This document shows positions 24,738 through 32,889 of a stretch of DNA of 51,887 nt, piece by piece (position 1 is the stretch's first letter; each line of letters starts with the position of its first letter). The notes beneath the pieces were generated by a model. It was not told the DNA's origin. It saw only the letters and a program-made list of their open reading frames with translations, and did no database searches. This stretch comes from Treponema sp. GTDB taxonomy: Bacteria > Spirochaetota > Spirochaetia > Treponematales > Treponemataceae. Made by a program: the position numbers and the translations under genes. Where the stretch lies: positions 1 through 51,887 of the forward strand of contig JAILNY010000127.1 of the NCBI GenBank assembly GCA_024691105.1. The letters are read 5' to 3'.

Positions 24738-25808
24738 ATGAAAAACAAGAAAAATCTTACTTTCGTCTTTGCAACAATTCCTTTTATTCTATATATAATT
24801 CTTTGCTATAAGCCGCTTCCAACCGAATTACAGTTATCGCCTCAATGGACAGTCGATATTTCAGACCCACAGGAAACCGTATCTACTCATTTAAACGTGC
24901 TTCCTTTTAAGCTTGGACAAAACGCAGGCTACTTTACCCACGAAGGCAAGATTGCCCTTATTACAAACTTTGACTACAAAGCAACAATCTCAAATGAGTA
25001 TTATGCCCCGTATTCGCAAAATTCAACAGGCTTTACGATTTACGATACAAAGGGAACTCAAATAGGCCAGATTTCCGGAAGCGGTTTTCCGTACATCTCT
25101 GGTGAGAATATTTTTCTTTTGATTCCTGGCGGCGCTGGATTTGAAGCAAAAGACATCGCCGGCAATACGATTACACGCTTTCAGCATACAAGCCCGATTA
25201 CAGCCCTCAATTCCGGCAAAGAAATGACCATTGTCGGTTTTGCAGACGGAACACTCTGTACCTTTGACGAAGAGATGAACCTTCAGTATAACCTGACTCC
25301 AAGCGGAAGCGACATCGGTGTAATTCTCGGAGCGGCCGCAAGTCAAAACGGTACCTACTTTGCCTGCATTTCGGGCCAGAATAAACAGCGTTTCGTTCTA
25401 TATAAAAACGAAAACAATCACGCAAAAGTCATTCATCACGAAGAGCTTAAAAAAAGCATAAAACGTCAGACCTTTATCTGTTTTTCTAAGGACGAGACAA
25501 AAGTCTATTATAATGACGCATCCGGGCTTGAGATTATGGATTGTACAACCTTCAAGCGCCGCCACATCAATATTCCGGGAACAATTCTTGACATTCAGGA
25601 ATCTCCCGTTGCCGACAGCTTCTTTGTTCTCTCAAAAAAGCGGGAATTCAGTAAGAATATCTATACTGTTACAATTCTTGAAGCAAAGGAACATAAAACC
25701 GGCGAATTTTCTTTTGAAGCAGATTCAGCCTTTATCTTAACCGACGAAAACGCCCTTTTTATCGGTAAAAACACAAAAATCTCAAAAATGACAATTTCAA
25801 AGGAATAA
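24738..25808 (+). CDS. membrane-anchored beta-propeller-like protein of unknown function
   Basis: A 356-residue protein with an N-terminal hydrophobic segment (about 8-24, FVFATIPFILYIILCY) that acts as an anchor or signal. The rest is beta-rich, with repeated blades of the form Gly/Ala-Asp-Gly-Thr-Leu-x-x-Phe-Asp (GFADGTLCTFDEE) and SQNGTYFACISGQNK, suggesting a WD40/YVTN-like propeller. No catalytic motif was seen. It lies 7 bases upstream of a degenerate LytM-domain gene, so both probably act together in the periplasm. Confidence 0.6.
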   Translation: MKNKKNLTFVFATIPFILYIILCYKPLPTELQLSPQWTVDISDPQETVSTHLNVLPFKLGQNAGYFTHEGKIALITNFDYKATISNEYYAPYSQNSTGFTIYDTKGTQIGQISGSGFPYISGENIFLLIPGGAGFEAKDIAGNTITRFQHTSPITALNSGKEMTIVGFADGTLCTFDEEMNLQYNLTPSGSDIGVILGAAASQNGTYFACISGQNKQRFVLYKNENNHAKVIHHEELKKSIKRQTFICFSKDETKVYYNDASGLEIMDCTTFKRRHINIPGTILDIQESPVADSFFVLSKKREFSKNIYTVTILEAKEHKTGEFSFEADSAFILTDENALFIGKNTKISKMTISKE

Positions 25809-25815
25809 ACTGAAT

Positions 25816-26703
25816 ATGAAAAAAAGCGTAAAACTTATCAAAAGACTTTCGATCGCGGCATCAATTGCGGCAGTTATTACAATTCCTTTATTTGCCTTTG
25901 AATGGCCGCAGGAAAATGTAAGGGAAGATTCGTTTTTTTCTTTTTTCGGACAGAAACGCGGAAACGTAATTTCTAATTCGCTTGTTTTTTCTGATGCCGA
26001 GACTGCCGTTGCCGCCGATGAAGGCCAGCTTTCGATTGTAATTTCTGAGCACGAAGACGGTTTTAACTGGTTTGAATCTACGCTTGGAACAGCAGTCGTA
26101 ATTGCACACGAAGATTCACTCCTTACTGTATACGGAAATCTTGATACAGACACACTCAATGAGTCTATTTATACAGCAGAAAAGATTAAAACAGGAACTG
26201 AATTATCTACAACCGGAAATTCCGGCTGGCAGGAAAAAGATTCGTTTCTTGAGTTCCAGATTATTGATACTAAAAACGGAAATTACGTAAATCCGCTTAT
26301 CCTTATGCCGCGCATCGGTAAGGAAGAGCCGCTTACTTTGACAGGAATTTCTCTAAAGAACAAGCTTGGTAAAATCTACGATCTTGAAAGCCAGCACAAT
26401 ATTCCAGCCGGCGTATACAAAGTATATAGAAAAAGACAGAGCAAGGCGATTCCGTACAAGACTTCGATTGTCGTAAACGGCGCAGAATCTGAACACATTA
26501 CTTATGACATTCTTACCCAAAGCCAGAATGATCTTGCAGTAATCGGGCGTAACAACTACCCGTACAGCGAAATTTACCCTTCTGATGATATGATGCTCAT
26601 CGGTGAATTGTATCTTCCACACGGAAAAGATACGATTTCGCTTATCGTAACTGACTTTACGGGAAAAGAAAGATCGCGCGTTTTCAATGTGACGGTTTTT
26701 TAG
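25816..26703 (+). CDS. exported degenerate LytM (M23-like) domain protein
   Basis: A 295-residue protein with a signal peptide (basic KKSVKLIKR, then SIAASIAAVITIPLFAFE). The middle region (about 75-165) follows the M23 fold pattern: VVIAHEDSLLTVYGNL, then a KTGTELSTTGNSG turn. The last metal motif HLHFE is replaced by FLEFQ, so the zinc ligands are missing. Proteins of this kind (EnvC/NlpD type) usually activate amidases rather than cleave peptidoglycan. A roughly 120-residue C-terminal region of unknown fold follows. It is co-transcribed with the propeller-like gene. Confidence 0.7.
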   Translation: MKKSVKLIKRLSIAASIAAVITIPLFAFEWPQENVREDSFFSFFGQKRGNVISNSLVFSDAETAVAADEGQLSIVISEHEDGFNWFESTLGTAVVIAHEDSLLTVYGNLDTDTLNESIYTAEKIKTGTELSTTGNSGWQEKDSFLEFQIIDTKNGNYVNPLILMPRIGKEEPLTLTGISLKNKLGKIYDLESQHNIPAGVYKVYRKRQSKAIPYKTSIVVNGAESEHITYDILTQSQNDLAVIGRNNYPYSEIYPSDDMMLIGELYLPHGKDTISLIVTDFTGKERSRVFNVTVF

Positions 26704-26711
26704 CGCGCGTG

Positions 26712-26740
26712 TTGCGACACTCATCATAATATGGTAATAT
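26712..26740 (+). promoter_or_regulatory. sigma70-type promoter of the first hexomutase gene, leaderless layout
   Basis: TTGCGA (26712-26717), a 17-base spacer and TAATAT (26735-26740); the -10 ends seven bases before ATG 26748. This supports 26748 rather than the in-frame ATG at 26739, which would lie within the -10 region. Confidence 0.5.
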
Positions 26741-26747
26741 GGTAGCA

Positions 26748-28565
26748 ATGAACAACTTAAATCATAACATGATTCTTTCTGCGTCCGGGTGGCGCAAAGT
26801 CTTTGCTGTTTCCGGCGATGAAAATGACAAAACACCCGAAATCGGAACAGAAAACACATATATCAGCGTTCTTGCTGCCCTTGTTTTTGCTGACTATGTA
26901 AAAAAGCGCTCAGGCAAACGCGCTCCGACAGTCGTTGTCGGAATGGACTCACGTCCAACCGGCGCAAACATTGCAAACGCCGTTTTACGAACCCTTAACA
27001 AAGAAAAAATTGTCTTGATCTACCCTGGAATTACCGCAGCACCAGAGATTATGGCTTATGCCAAACTATTTGATGGTTTTATCTATATTTCAGCAAGTCA
27101 CAACCCTATTGGCCATAACGGAATCAAATTTGGCCTTAATGACGGCGGTGTATTAAACGCACAGGAAAACGCGCTTTTAATTCAGGATTTTACAGAACGC
27201 TGCAATGATCCAAAAATGCTTGAAAAAGCAGAGCGCATTATCAATAAGCCTTTTACAGAAGAACTGGACTGGGTTTATTCAGAAACTTCATCCGTAAAAA
27301 AAGAAGCTCTCCGCGTTTATGAATCTTTTTCTAAAAACGTAATCTCTTCTATTTCTAACATTCCGCTCCAGGACAGCTTTTTTGAAAGCCTTAAAATGCT
27401 TATTAAAAAAAATCCTATCGGCATTGTCTGCGATATGAACGGTTCTGCCCGAACTCTTTCTATAGATAAGGCATTTTTTGCAGAAAATAATATTAACTTT
27501 TATCCGTTCAACGATACGCCTGGACAGATTGAACACGAAATTATCCCGGAACCAGAAAACCTTGTTCACTGCGCTCGCCGTATGAAAGAACTGCAGGCTC
27601 AGGGAAAAACTGACGCAATCTTAGGCTACATGCCGGACTGCGACGGTGACAGAGGAAACATTGTCTACTGGAATGAAAAAACTAAGAAAGCCGAAATCCT
27701 AAAAGCGCAGGAAGTATTCTCTCTTTCTGTTCTTGCAGAACTTGCCTTTTCTCATTGGCTTAATGGCGACAGCAAAGATTATAAGCCTGCAGTGGCCGTT
27801 AACTGCCCGACTTCAATGCGCATAAACGAAATTGCAGACTGCTTTAAGGCAAAAGTATTCCGGGGCGAAGTCGGCGAAGCAAATGTCGTAAACACAGCAC
27901 GACTTGCAAGAAAAGAAGGCTTTACAGTCCGCATTCTTGGAGAAGGCTCAAACGGCGGAACAATTACATTTCCGTCATGCGTGCGTGACCCGATAAATAC
28001 AATCTTTGCCTTTGTAAAGCTTTTGACAATCCGCGACGAGCTTTCTGCAAACGGAACCGTTAAACCTGGACTTTTCCATATATGGTGCAGCTTATCCGGC
28101 CAGAATGAAAAATATAACGAGGATTTTTCACTTGCAGATATAATCGAAACTCTACCCGTTTACACAACAACCGGAGTTTCAGAACCAAGAGCCGTATTAA
28201 AAATAAAAACTTCAGACCATGCAGTTTTAAAAGCAAATTTTCAGAACGTTTTTGAAAAATCCTGGGCAAACGGTGCTAACGGCTTATTGAACAAATACGG
28301 CATTTCGTCATATAAATGTATATTAACAAATGGAACAACAGAACGCGAAGAAACCAAAGACTTTTCTGTAAGCGGCAAAGGCGGCTTAAAAATTCAGCTG
28401 TTTGAAAAAGACAGCGAAAAGCCTGCTGCCTTTATCTGGATGCGCGGTTCAGGAACTGAGAAAGCGTTTAGAATTATGTGCGACGTAAAAGGCGACAACG
28501 CACAGAAAGAAAAAGAGCTTTTGGAATGGGAAACAAAACTTATTCTTGAAGCGGACAATATGTAA
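26748..28565 (+). CDS. phosphohexomutase (phosphoglucomutase/phosphomannomutase family)
   Basis: About 605 residues. An alpha-D-phosphohexomutase with N-terminal SASGWRKVF, GMDSRPTG, the phospho-serine loop ISASHNPIGHNGIKFG, a metal loop PDCDGDRGN, the sugar loop GEGSNGGTITFPS and the C-terminal phosphate loop WMRGSGTEKAFRIM. All catalytic loops are present. The protein is longer than typical 450-residue bacterial PMM/PGM enzymes. Substrate (glucose-, mannose- or another hexose-phosphate) cannot be set from sequence. The gene is followed 45 bases later by a second, different hexomutase. Confidence 0.88.
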   Translation: MNNLNHNMILSASGWRKVFAVSGDENDKTPEIGTENTYISVLAALVFADYVKKRSGKRAPTVVVGMDSRPTGANIANAVLRTLNKEKIVLIYPGITAAPEIMAYAKLFDGFIYISASHNPIGHNGIKFGLNDGGVLNAQENALLIQDFTERCNDPKMLEKAERIINKPFTEELDWVYSETSSVKKEALRVYESFSKNVISSISNIPLQDSFFESLKMLIKKNPIGIVCDMNGSARTLSIDKAFFAENNINFYPFNDTPGQIEHEIIPEPENLVHCARRMKELQAQGKTDAILGYMPDCDGDRGNIVYWNEKTKKAEILKAQEVFSLSVLAELAFSHWLNGDSKDYKPAVAVNCPTSMRINEIADCFKAKVFRGEVGEANVVNTARLARKEGFTVRILGEGSNGGTITFPSCVRDPINTIFAFVKLLTIRDELSANGTVKPGLFHIWCSLSGQNEKYNEDFSLADIIETLPVYTTTGVSEPRAVLKIKTSDHAVLKANFQNVFEKSWANGANGLLNKYGISSYKCILTNGTTEREETKDFSVSGKGGLKIQLFEKDSEKPAAFIWMRGSGTEKAFRIMCDVKGDNAQKEKELLEWETKLILEADNM

Positions 28566-28610
28566 ATAACCCGGATGACCGGACAAGCGATATTATAAGG
28601 AGAACCTACA

Positions 28611-30392
28611 ATGGAAAAAGAAGAGATTCTTAAAAGAGCAAAAGATTATATTGCAAACGAAAAAGATGAGCGCTTCAGCAAAGAAGTGGAAGACTTAATA
28701 GCAAAAGAAAACTGGACAGAACTTGAAGACAGATTCTACCAGACTCTTGAGTTTGGAACAGGTGGACTTCGCGGTATTATGGGCGGTGGAACAAACCGCA
28801 TGAACACTCTCGAAATCAACCAGGCAACACAGGGCCTTGCTAACTACGTAATCAAAGCATTCCCGGAAAAAGCAAAAGCCGGAACATTGAGTGCAGTAGT
28901 TGCATACGACAGCCGTCTTAACTCTGACGTATTTGCAGAAGCAACAGCATTAATCTTTGCCGCAAACGGAATCAAGGCTTACCTCTTTTCAAGCCTTCGT
29001 CCTACACCAGAGCTTTCATTTGCAATCCGTACACTCAAAACTGACACTGGTGTTGTAGTAACAGCATCACACAACCCAAGAATGTACAACGGTTACAAAG
29101 CATACTGGAACGACGGTGCACAGGTAATTGAACCACATGATGTCGGAATTATTAAAGAAGTAAATGCTGTAAAAGAAGTAAAGACAGTTTCTAAAGAAGA
29201 AGCTCTTAAAAACGGAACATTACAGATTATTGATAAAGAAATCGATGAAAAATTCTGGGCAATGTGTAAGGCTCAGCTCTTCCGCCCTGATTTGATTAAA
29301 GAAAAAGCAAGCGAAGTAAAAGTTGTTTATACTCCGCTCCACGGAACAGGTGCAATGCACGTAGAAAAAGTTCTCGGTGATCTTGGACTTAAAGTAATCA
29401 CAGTTCCAGAACAGAGAGAACCGGACGGAAACTTTCCTACTGTAGAAAAACCAAATCCAGAAGAAAAACCAGCTTTGACTCTTGCAGTTGAACTTGGTAA
29501 AAAAGAAAAGGCAGATTGTGTAATGGCAACTGACCCAGACTCAGACCGCTTTGGTACAGCATTCCCTGACGCAAACGGTGACTGGGTATTGCTCTCAGGA
29601 AACCAGATGGGTGCTCTCTTAATGGAATACGTTCTTATGAGCCGCAAGGAATTTGGCACAATGCCTGCAGATCCTGTTGTAGTACGTTCAATCGTAACAA
29701 GCCCATTTGGAGACGCAATCTGTGAAAAATACGGCGTTCGCATGGTTGAATGTCTTACAGGATTTAAGTGGATTGCAGCTGTAGAAGCAGAGATGGAAGC
29801 TAAAGGAACAGGCGATTACGTATTTGGTCTTGAAGAAAGCTACGGTTATAAAGTTGAAAAAGAAGTAATGGATAAAGACGGTGTAAGTGCCGCTGCCCTC
29901 TGTGCAGAAATGACACTTTACTGGCGTTCAAAGGGCAAGAGCCTTCTTGAACACCTTAACGACATGTACAAAGAATACGGTTACTTTGAAGACCGCGCTA
30001 TCAGCCAGAATTTCCCTGGTTCATCAGGAAAAGAAGTTATGGCAGGAATTATGACAAAGCTCCGCACCGAAGGTCTTAAGACTCTCGGTGGAAAGACAGT
30101 TACATCTATCCGCGATGTTCAGAACTCTGTTGTATTCAACCCAGCAAATCCTTCTGACAAAAAGGCACTTAACCTTCCAAAGAGCAACGTACTTCAGTTC
30201 TTCCTTGATGGCGGTACAATCGTAAGTGCACGTCCTTCTGGAACAGAGCCAAAGATTAAGTTCTACATCAACAGCACTACACCACTTGAAGGCAACTGCG
30301 ACAACTGTCTTGCAAAAGCAAAACAGGAAGCCGGCGCTCTCTGCGATTCAATCGAAAAAGAAATCAAGTCTATTCTTGATGCTGCAAAATAA
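28611..30392 (+). CDS. phosphoglucomutase (long-type phospho-sugar mutase)
   Basis: A 593-residue enzyme of the PgcA/PGM2-like class that moves phosphate between C1 and C6 of glucose. Signatures are GTGGLRGIMGGGTNRMN, the phospho-serine loop TASHNPRMYNGYKAYWNDG, metal loop TDPDSDRFG, sugar loop GLEESYGY and phosphate loop RPSGTEPKIKFY. The length is typical of the class. A strong AAGGAGA ribosome site precedes the ATG, and codon use suggests high expression. It likely feeds glycogen or sugar-nucleotide metabolism. It is distinct from its upstream neighbour, so this is not a recent duplication. Confidence 0.93.
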   Translation: MEKEEILKRAKDYIANEKDERFSKEVEDLIAKENWTELEDRFYQTLEFGTGGLRGIMGGGTNRMNTLEINQATQGLANYVIKAFPEKAKAGTLSAVVAYDSRLNSDVFAEATALIFAANGIKAYLFSSLRPTPELSFAIRTLKTDTGVVVTASHNPRMYNGYKAYWNDGAQVIEPHDVGIIKEVNAVKEVKTVSKEEALKNGTLQIIDKEIDEKFWAMCKAQLFRPDLIKEKASEVKVVYTPLHGTGAMHVEKVLGDLGLKVITVPEQREPDGNFPTVEKPNPEEKPALTLAVELGKKEKADCVMATDPDSDRFGTAFPDANGDWVLLSGNQMGALLMEYVLMSRKEFGTMPADPVVVRSIVTSPFGDAICEKYGVRMVECLTGFKWIAAVEAEMEAKGTGDYVFGLEESYGYKVEKEVMDKDGVSAAALCAEMTLYWRSKGKSLLEHLNDMYKEYGYFEDRAISQNFPGSSGKEVMAGIMTKLRTEGLKTLGGKTVTSIRDVQNSVVFNPANPSDKKALNLPKSNVLQFFLDGGTIVSARPSGTEPKIKFYINSTTPLEGNCDNCLAKAKQEAGALCDSIEKEIKSILDAAK

Positions 30393-30415
30393 AACAGCGT
30401 CCCGCGATAAAACGA

Positions 30416-30997
30416 ATGGCACAGAATAAAATACTTGATGACTTTCGTAAACTCCAGGTTCTTTTAGAGTCTGGAGCAACCTTTACAGCCTTTGATACCG
30501 AGACAACCGGCTTAAGCGCGACTTCTGACCGCATAATCGAAATCGGAGCTGTAAAGTTTGACAAAAACGGAATCATCGATAAGTTTGAAACACTTGTAAA
30601 TCCTCAAAAATCAATTCCGGCAGAATGCACGGCAATAAATCATATTACAAATGAAATGGTAAAAGACGCACCGCTTAGTAAAGATGCAGTTTCGGATTTT
30701 TGTAAATTTATTGACGGCTCAATTTTAATTGCACATAACGCTGGCTTTGACCTTGGATTTTTAAATGAAGAGTGCAAGAGAGCAAAACTTGCAGAAACAA
30801 AGAACAAAGCCTTAGACACTCTGACACTCGTACGCTGGGCATATCCTCTGATCGGCAAATACAACCTGCAGCTGATGGCACGCCTTATGGACATTAAGGT
30901 AAACGACGCACACCGCGCTTATGACGATGCGCGCGTCTGCATGGAAGTATTCCTTAAAACTGTCGAAGACACAAAATCAATTCAAAAGCGCGCTTAA
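30416..30997 (+). CDS. DnaQ-type 3'-5' exonuclease (PolIII epsilon-like)
   Basis: A 193-residue DEDDh exonuclease. Exo I is TAFDTETTGL (Asp, Glu), Exo II is HNAGFDLGFL and Exo III is HRAYDDARV with the His/Asp pair. The length fits a stand-alone proofreading or repair nuclease. An N-terminal 20 residues precede the fold. It lies 23 bases after the hexomutase gene and ends at a structured repeat block; the next genes are convergent. Whether it is the replicative epsilon subunit or an accessory exonuclease cannot be decided here. Confidence 0.88.
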   Translation: MAQNKILDDFRKLQVLLESGATFTAFDTETTGLSATSDRIIEIGAVKFDKNGIIDKFETLVNPQKSIPAECTAINHITNEMVKDAPLSKDAVSDFCKFIDGSILIAHNAGFDLGFLNEECKRAKLAETKNKALDTLTLVRWAYPLIGKYNLQLMARLMDIKVNDAHRAYDDARVCMEVFLKTVEDTKSIQKRA

Positions 30998-31009
30998 AGC
31001 AAAGCGCAG

Positions 31010-31137
31010 AGCGCGCTTAGTCACGGTCTTATCAAGACACAGAGATTTGCATGGCAAATCTCGTGGAGCGCGGTACAAGCGATGCCAGACTACAAATGTA
31101 GTTTACCGCGCTCAGTCCGCGCATTCTTACCGCGGGC
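31010..31137 (+). repeat. hairpin element copy A (downstream border of the protease operon)
   Basis: A dense set of hairpins between convergent genes. AGACACA leads into a 9-bp stem, GAGATTTGC/GCAAATCTC (31042-31050 with 31054-31062, loop ATG). GTGGAGCGCGG follows. GAGCGCGGTA (31066-31075) then pairs with TACCGCGCTC (31104-31113), enclosing ACTACA/TGTAGT. The block ends with a CCGCG/CGCGG pair (31117-31121 with 31130-31134). Copies with the same flanks but different paired stems lie at 36473 and 48691. Possible roles are a bidirectional terminator, a structured RNA or a REP-like element. Confidence 0.6.
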
Positions 31138-32889
31138 CTAACGATGTTTAATCTTAATCACAACCGGCAGAACGCGGTTTGACTCGGGCACTTGAGTCGT
31201 ACACGAAAAATCAATTCTATTCTTACTGAAAGACACTGAATCTTTAGAAACAACTTTATCACTTCCAATTGCATTCACTACAATATCGTAAATCGCAAAA
31301 TCAGAATCCGCATAATTCTTTGCTTCTTTTTCAAATGCCTTCATCACAGCATTTAAGTCTAATTCTTCAAGCGAATACAGAACAACAAGATAGTCAGTTC
31401 CTTTAACATCATCAAGCTGCATACTCTCGTTTTCTGACGGATAGGCAACCGTGTTCTCTGTATAATCCAGAAGCGCGCTTGTATTTTGCGGCGGAAATAT
31501 ACGGTTAGCCTTAAGACTCGTATTATCCGAGGCAAACGCATAGACATAACACGGTTTTTTATTTGTCATAAAAAGCTGGAATCTTGTCGGGAACGCATAG
31601 CTTTCTGTAGTTTCGTAGCAGCCGTTTTTGTAAACGACATTCATATCACGGTCTTTATTATAAAGCGGAAGAGAAAAATTGCCTTTAAAAATCTGTACCT
31701 TTGGAACAGGAACAGGATTTGGCGCAGGCTCCGGCTGTGGTTCGGGACGAGGCTCCGGTTTAGGCTCAGGACGAGGCTCTGGAGCCGGCTGTGGTTTTGG
31801 CTCTGGCTTAGGCTGCGGTTCTGGTTGTGGTTTTGGCTCCGGCTGAGGTTCCGGTTTAGGCTCAGGGCGCGGCTCTGGAGCCGGCTGTGGTTCTGGTTCT
31901 GGTTCGGGAGTCGGTTCAGGTTCTGGCTCTGGTACCGGAGGATTGTAAATTGCAAGGACAGAAGGACTTAACTCTACTGCCTGTTTTATATACTTTGCCG
32001 CATCTGTGTAATTTACCCAGATATAACCGCCGGTTCCCCAGTCAGTTCCCCAGCTGTTCATAAATAAAAAGGCTCCATAGCCGCGGTCAGCTGGATTCTG
32101 GTGATTGTCATCATAGCCGACAATTACCATCGCATGTCCCCCGCCTTCCGAAGGAGAAGTTGCATACCAGTCAGTTTTATAATCACTCCACTGAAAAGAA
32201 CTTACGCCATAATCAAAAAAGCCGATTACTACAGGCTTTTTTTGCGAGAGACTCTTTTTAATTTTTTGAATGCGCCATTCACCACCATCATAATAATCAA
32301 AAAGTCTTGCATAGCTTCCAATCTTATATAACTGCGCATCGTCATACATTGAAATATCAAATTTATCAAATTGAATATTCTTTTCATTTGATGCGCGGCG
32401 TGGGACTCCATGAGAACTCAATGTGTCGACCGCAACAAAAATATTCATTCCTTCGCCTTTATAATCATCGGGCTTACAATATCTGAATAAATAATATGGC
32501 GAAAAGGCCTTTCGTGAACTTTCATTCTGGTTATTACGGCCAGACATTACAGACTCTGCCGTTGTCATTGCAGCATAGGTTGTAGCCCACGCCGCGCAGG
32601 TTCCGTACTGGCCCTGACTTTGCGGAACCGGTGTATACTGGATTAAGGTTACCGCTTCGGGGAGATTTTCGTATTCGCGCGTTACAAGAGTTGCTTTAAC
32701 TGGAATCTTATCGTAAGACTCTTTGTCTTCTATAAGTCCTGTCGCATACTTTTGATTTTTGCCGGAAGCGCCATTATTCCCGCCGGCACCGCGGACGCCT
32801 CCAGACGGAGCACACGAAGCAAATAAAACTAACCCCACAGTAAACGCAGCAGCTAAAACTGCGCTCACGGAACCACGATTTTTTTTCAT
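31138..32889 (-). CDS. papain-like (C1A) cysteine protease lipoprotein with Pro/Glu-rich linker
   Basis: A 583-residue lipoprotein: signal peptide with lipobox LFAS-Cys26. The papain-like domain (about 75-315) has Gln94 and Cys98 in GQYGTCAAW, His252 in EGGGHAMVIVGYDD and Asn278 in FLFMNSWGTDWG, so the catalytic set is complete. A linker of about 80 residues (317-398) made of Pro alternating with Glu, Lys, Arg, Gln and Ala follows. A C-terminal beta-rich domain of about 180 residues (VVYKNGCYETTESYAFPTRF onward) resembles DUF4384-type domains often found beside caspase-like proteins. It starts in the stop of the caspase gene (ATGA overlap). It probably acts on the periplasmic or surface face. 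Confidence 0.85.
   Translation of the reverse strand: MKKNRGSVSAVLAAAFTVGLVLFASCAPSGGVRGAGGNNGASGKNQKYATGLIEDKESYDKIPVKATLVTREYENLPEAVTLIQYTPVPQSQGQYGTCAAWATTYAAMTTAESVMSGRNNQNESSRKAFSPYYLFRYCKPDDYKGEGMNIFVAVDTLSSHGVPRRASNEKNIQFDKFDISMYDDAQLYKIGSYARLFDYYDGGEWRIQKIKKSLSQKKPVVIGFFDYGVSSFQWSDYKTDWYATSPSEGGGHAMVIVGYDDNHQNPADRGYGAFLFMNSWGTDWGTGGYIWVNYTDAAKYIKQAVELSPSVLAIYNPPVPEPEPEPTPEPEPEPQPAPEPRPEPKPEPQPEPKPQPEPQPKPEPKPQPAPEPRPEPKPEPRPEPQPEPAPNPVPVPKVQIFKGNFSLPLYNKDRDMNVVYKNGCYETTESYAFPTRFQLFMTNKKPCYVYAFASDNTSLKANRIFPPQNTSALLDYTENTVAYPSENESMQLDDVKGTDYLVVLYSLEELDLNAVMKAFEKEAKNYADSDFAIYDIVVNAIGSDKVVSKDSVSFSKNRIDFSCTTQVPESNRVLPVVIKIKHR
31696..31941 (-). repeat. low-complexity Pro/Glu-coding tandem array
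   Basis: About 246 bases of degenerate six-base units (CCGGAG/CCAAAA-like) coding Pro-Glu, Pro-Lys, Pro-Arg and Pro-Gln dipeptides in the linker of the papain-like protease. Longer sub-blocks, such as the one encoding PAPEPRPEPKPEP, recur within it, indicating growth by slippage or unequal exchange. Array length is likely to vary between strains. Confidence 0.9.

Noticed and set aside
26731..26747. ATG at 26739 as start of the first hexomutase
   Set aside because: It overlaps the likely -10 box; ATG 26748 fits the promoter spacing seen at other genes.
26748..30392. Tandem hexomutases as a recent duplication
   Set aside because: The catalytic loops differ clearly (for example ISASHNPIGHN versus TASHNPRMYN, and PDCDGDRGN versus TDPDSDRFG), so they are separate subfamilies.
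31010..31137. CRISPR array or tRNA in the hairpin-rich block
   Set aside because: There are no regularly spaced direct repeats, and no cloverleaf with a T-loop GGTTCGA-type motif could be built.
31486..31971. Plus-strand Arg/Trp/Leu-rich open frame opposite the Pro/Glu linker
   Set aside because: It is the mirror of the six-base repeat in the protease gene and has no independent coding signal.
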